Shown one piece after another: positions 15,981 through 16,000 of a stretch of 16,000 nt of DNA (positions within the stretch are counted from its first letter, which is position 1; every line of letters starts with the position of its first letter). Below the pieces are notes generated by a model. That model did no database searches and was not told where the DNA came from. It saw only the letters and a program-made list of their open reading frames with translations. The stretch is taken from the NCBI GenBank assembly GCA_020024155.1, contig JAHHUE010000036.1, positions 1-16,000 of the forward strand, in the 5' to 3' direction. Position numbers and translations under genes: made by a program. Source of the DNA: Oscillospiraceae bacterium. Its GTDB lineage: Bacteria > Bacillota > Clostridia > Oscillospirales > Ruminococcaceae.

Positions 15981-16000
15981 CATATTTTATTATCTGATAT

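Overview
The window is AT-rich (roughly one third G+C by eye), densely coded, uses purine-rich Shine-Dalgarno sites and U-tract terminators, and encodes protein families typical of gut Clostridia (Bacillota). That assignment is an inference from composition and gene families. I see no rRNA, tRNA, CRISPR array, insertion sequence or phage gene.

Layout. (1) 1-1618: the 3' part of a copper P-type ATPase gene that looks broken. A frameshift lies near 200-217, and an in-frame deletion removed the CPC membrane segment, the DKTGT phosphorylation site and the nucleotide-binding domain. A C-terminal heavy-metal-associated domain is intact and has its own ribosome-binding site and ATG, so it may survive as a CopZ-like chaperone. 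A strong terminator follows. (2) 1776-6885: a two-gene unit, an MMPL/RND-type membrane transporter overlapping by 8 nt a large secreted, membrane-anchored GLUG-repeat protein, closed by a terminator. (3) 7127-8038: a divergent cation diffusion facilitator behind a promoter overlapped by a perfect 29-nt palindrome, then a bidirectional terminator.

(4) 8182-14323: a solute-metabolism locus around a DeoR-family regulator. To the left, on the minus strand, run an MFS permease, a PHP-domain metallohydrolase and an AGCS sodium:alanine/glycine-type symporter. To the right, on the plus strand, run deoR itself and a second, organophosphate-antiporter-like MFS permease. The divergent intergenic region holds two plausible promoters and four direct repeats of TCNCAA at 10-11 bp spacing, with one inverted copy inside the leftward promoter. 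The simplest reading is a catabolic system induced by a phosphorylated metabolite: permeases bring in the substrate, the PHP enzyme hydrolyses it, and the symporter moves an amino acid. The substrate is unknown. (5) 14440-15920: a minus-strand pair, a DUF308/HdeD-like membrane protein followed by a patatin-like lipase, sharing a bidirectional terminator with the second MFS gene.

The least-described elements are the MMPL-GLUG pair and the DeoR/PHP/two-permease locus. The clearest directly visible oddities are the decayed copper ATPase with a still-translatable chaperone tail and the palindrome over the CDF promoter.
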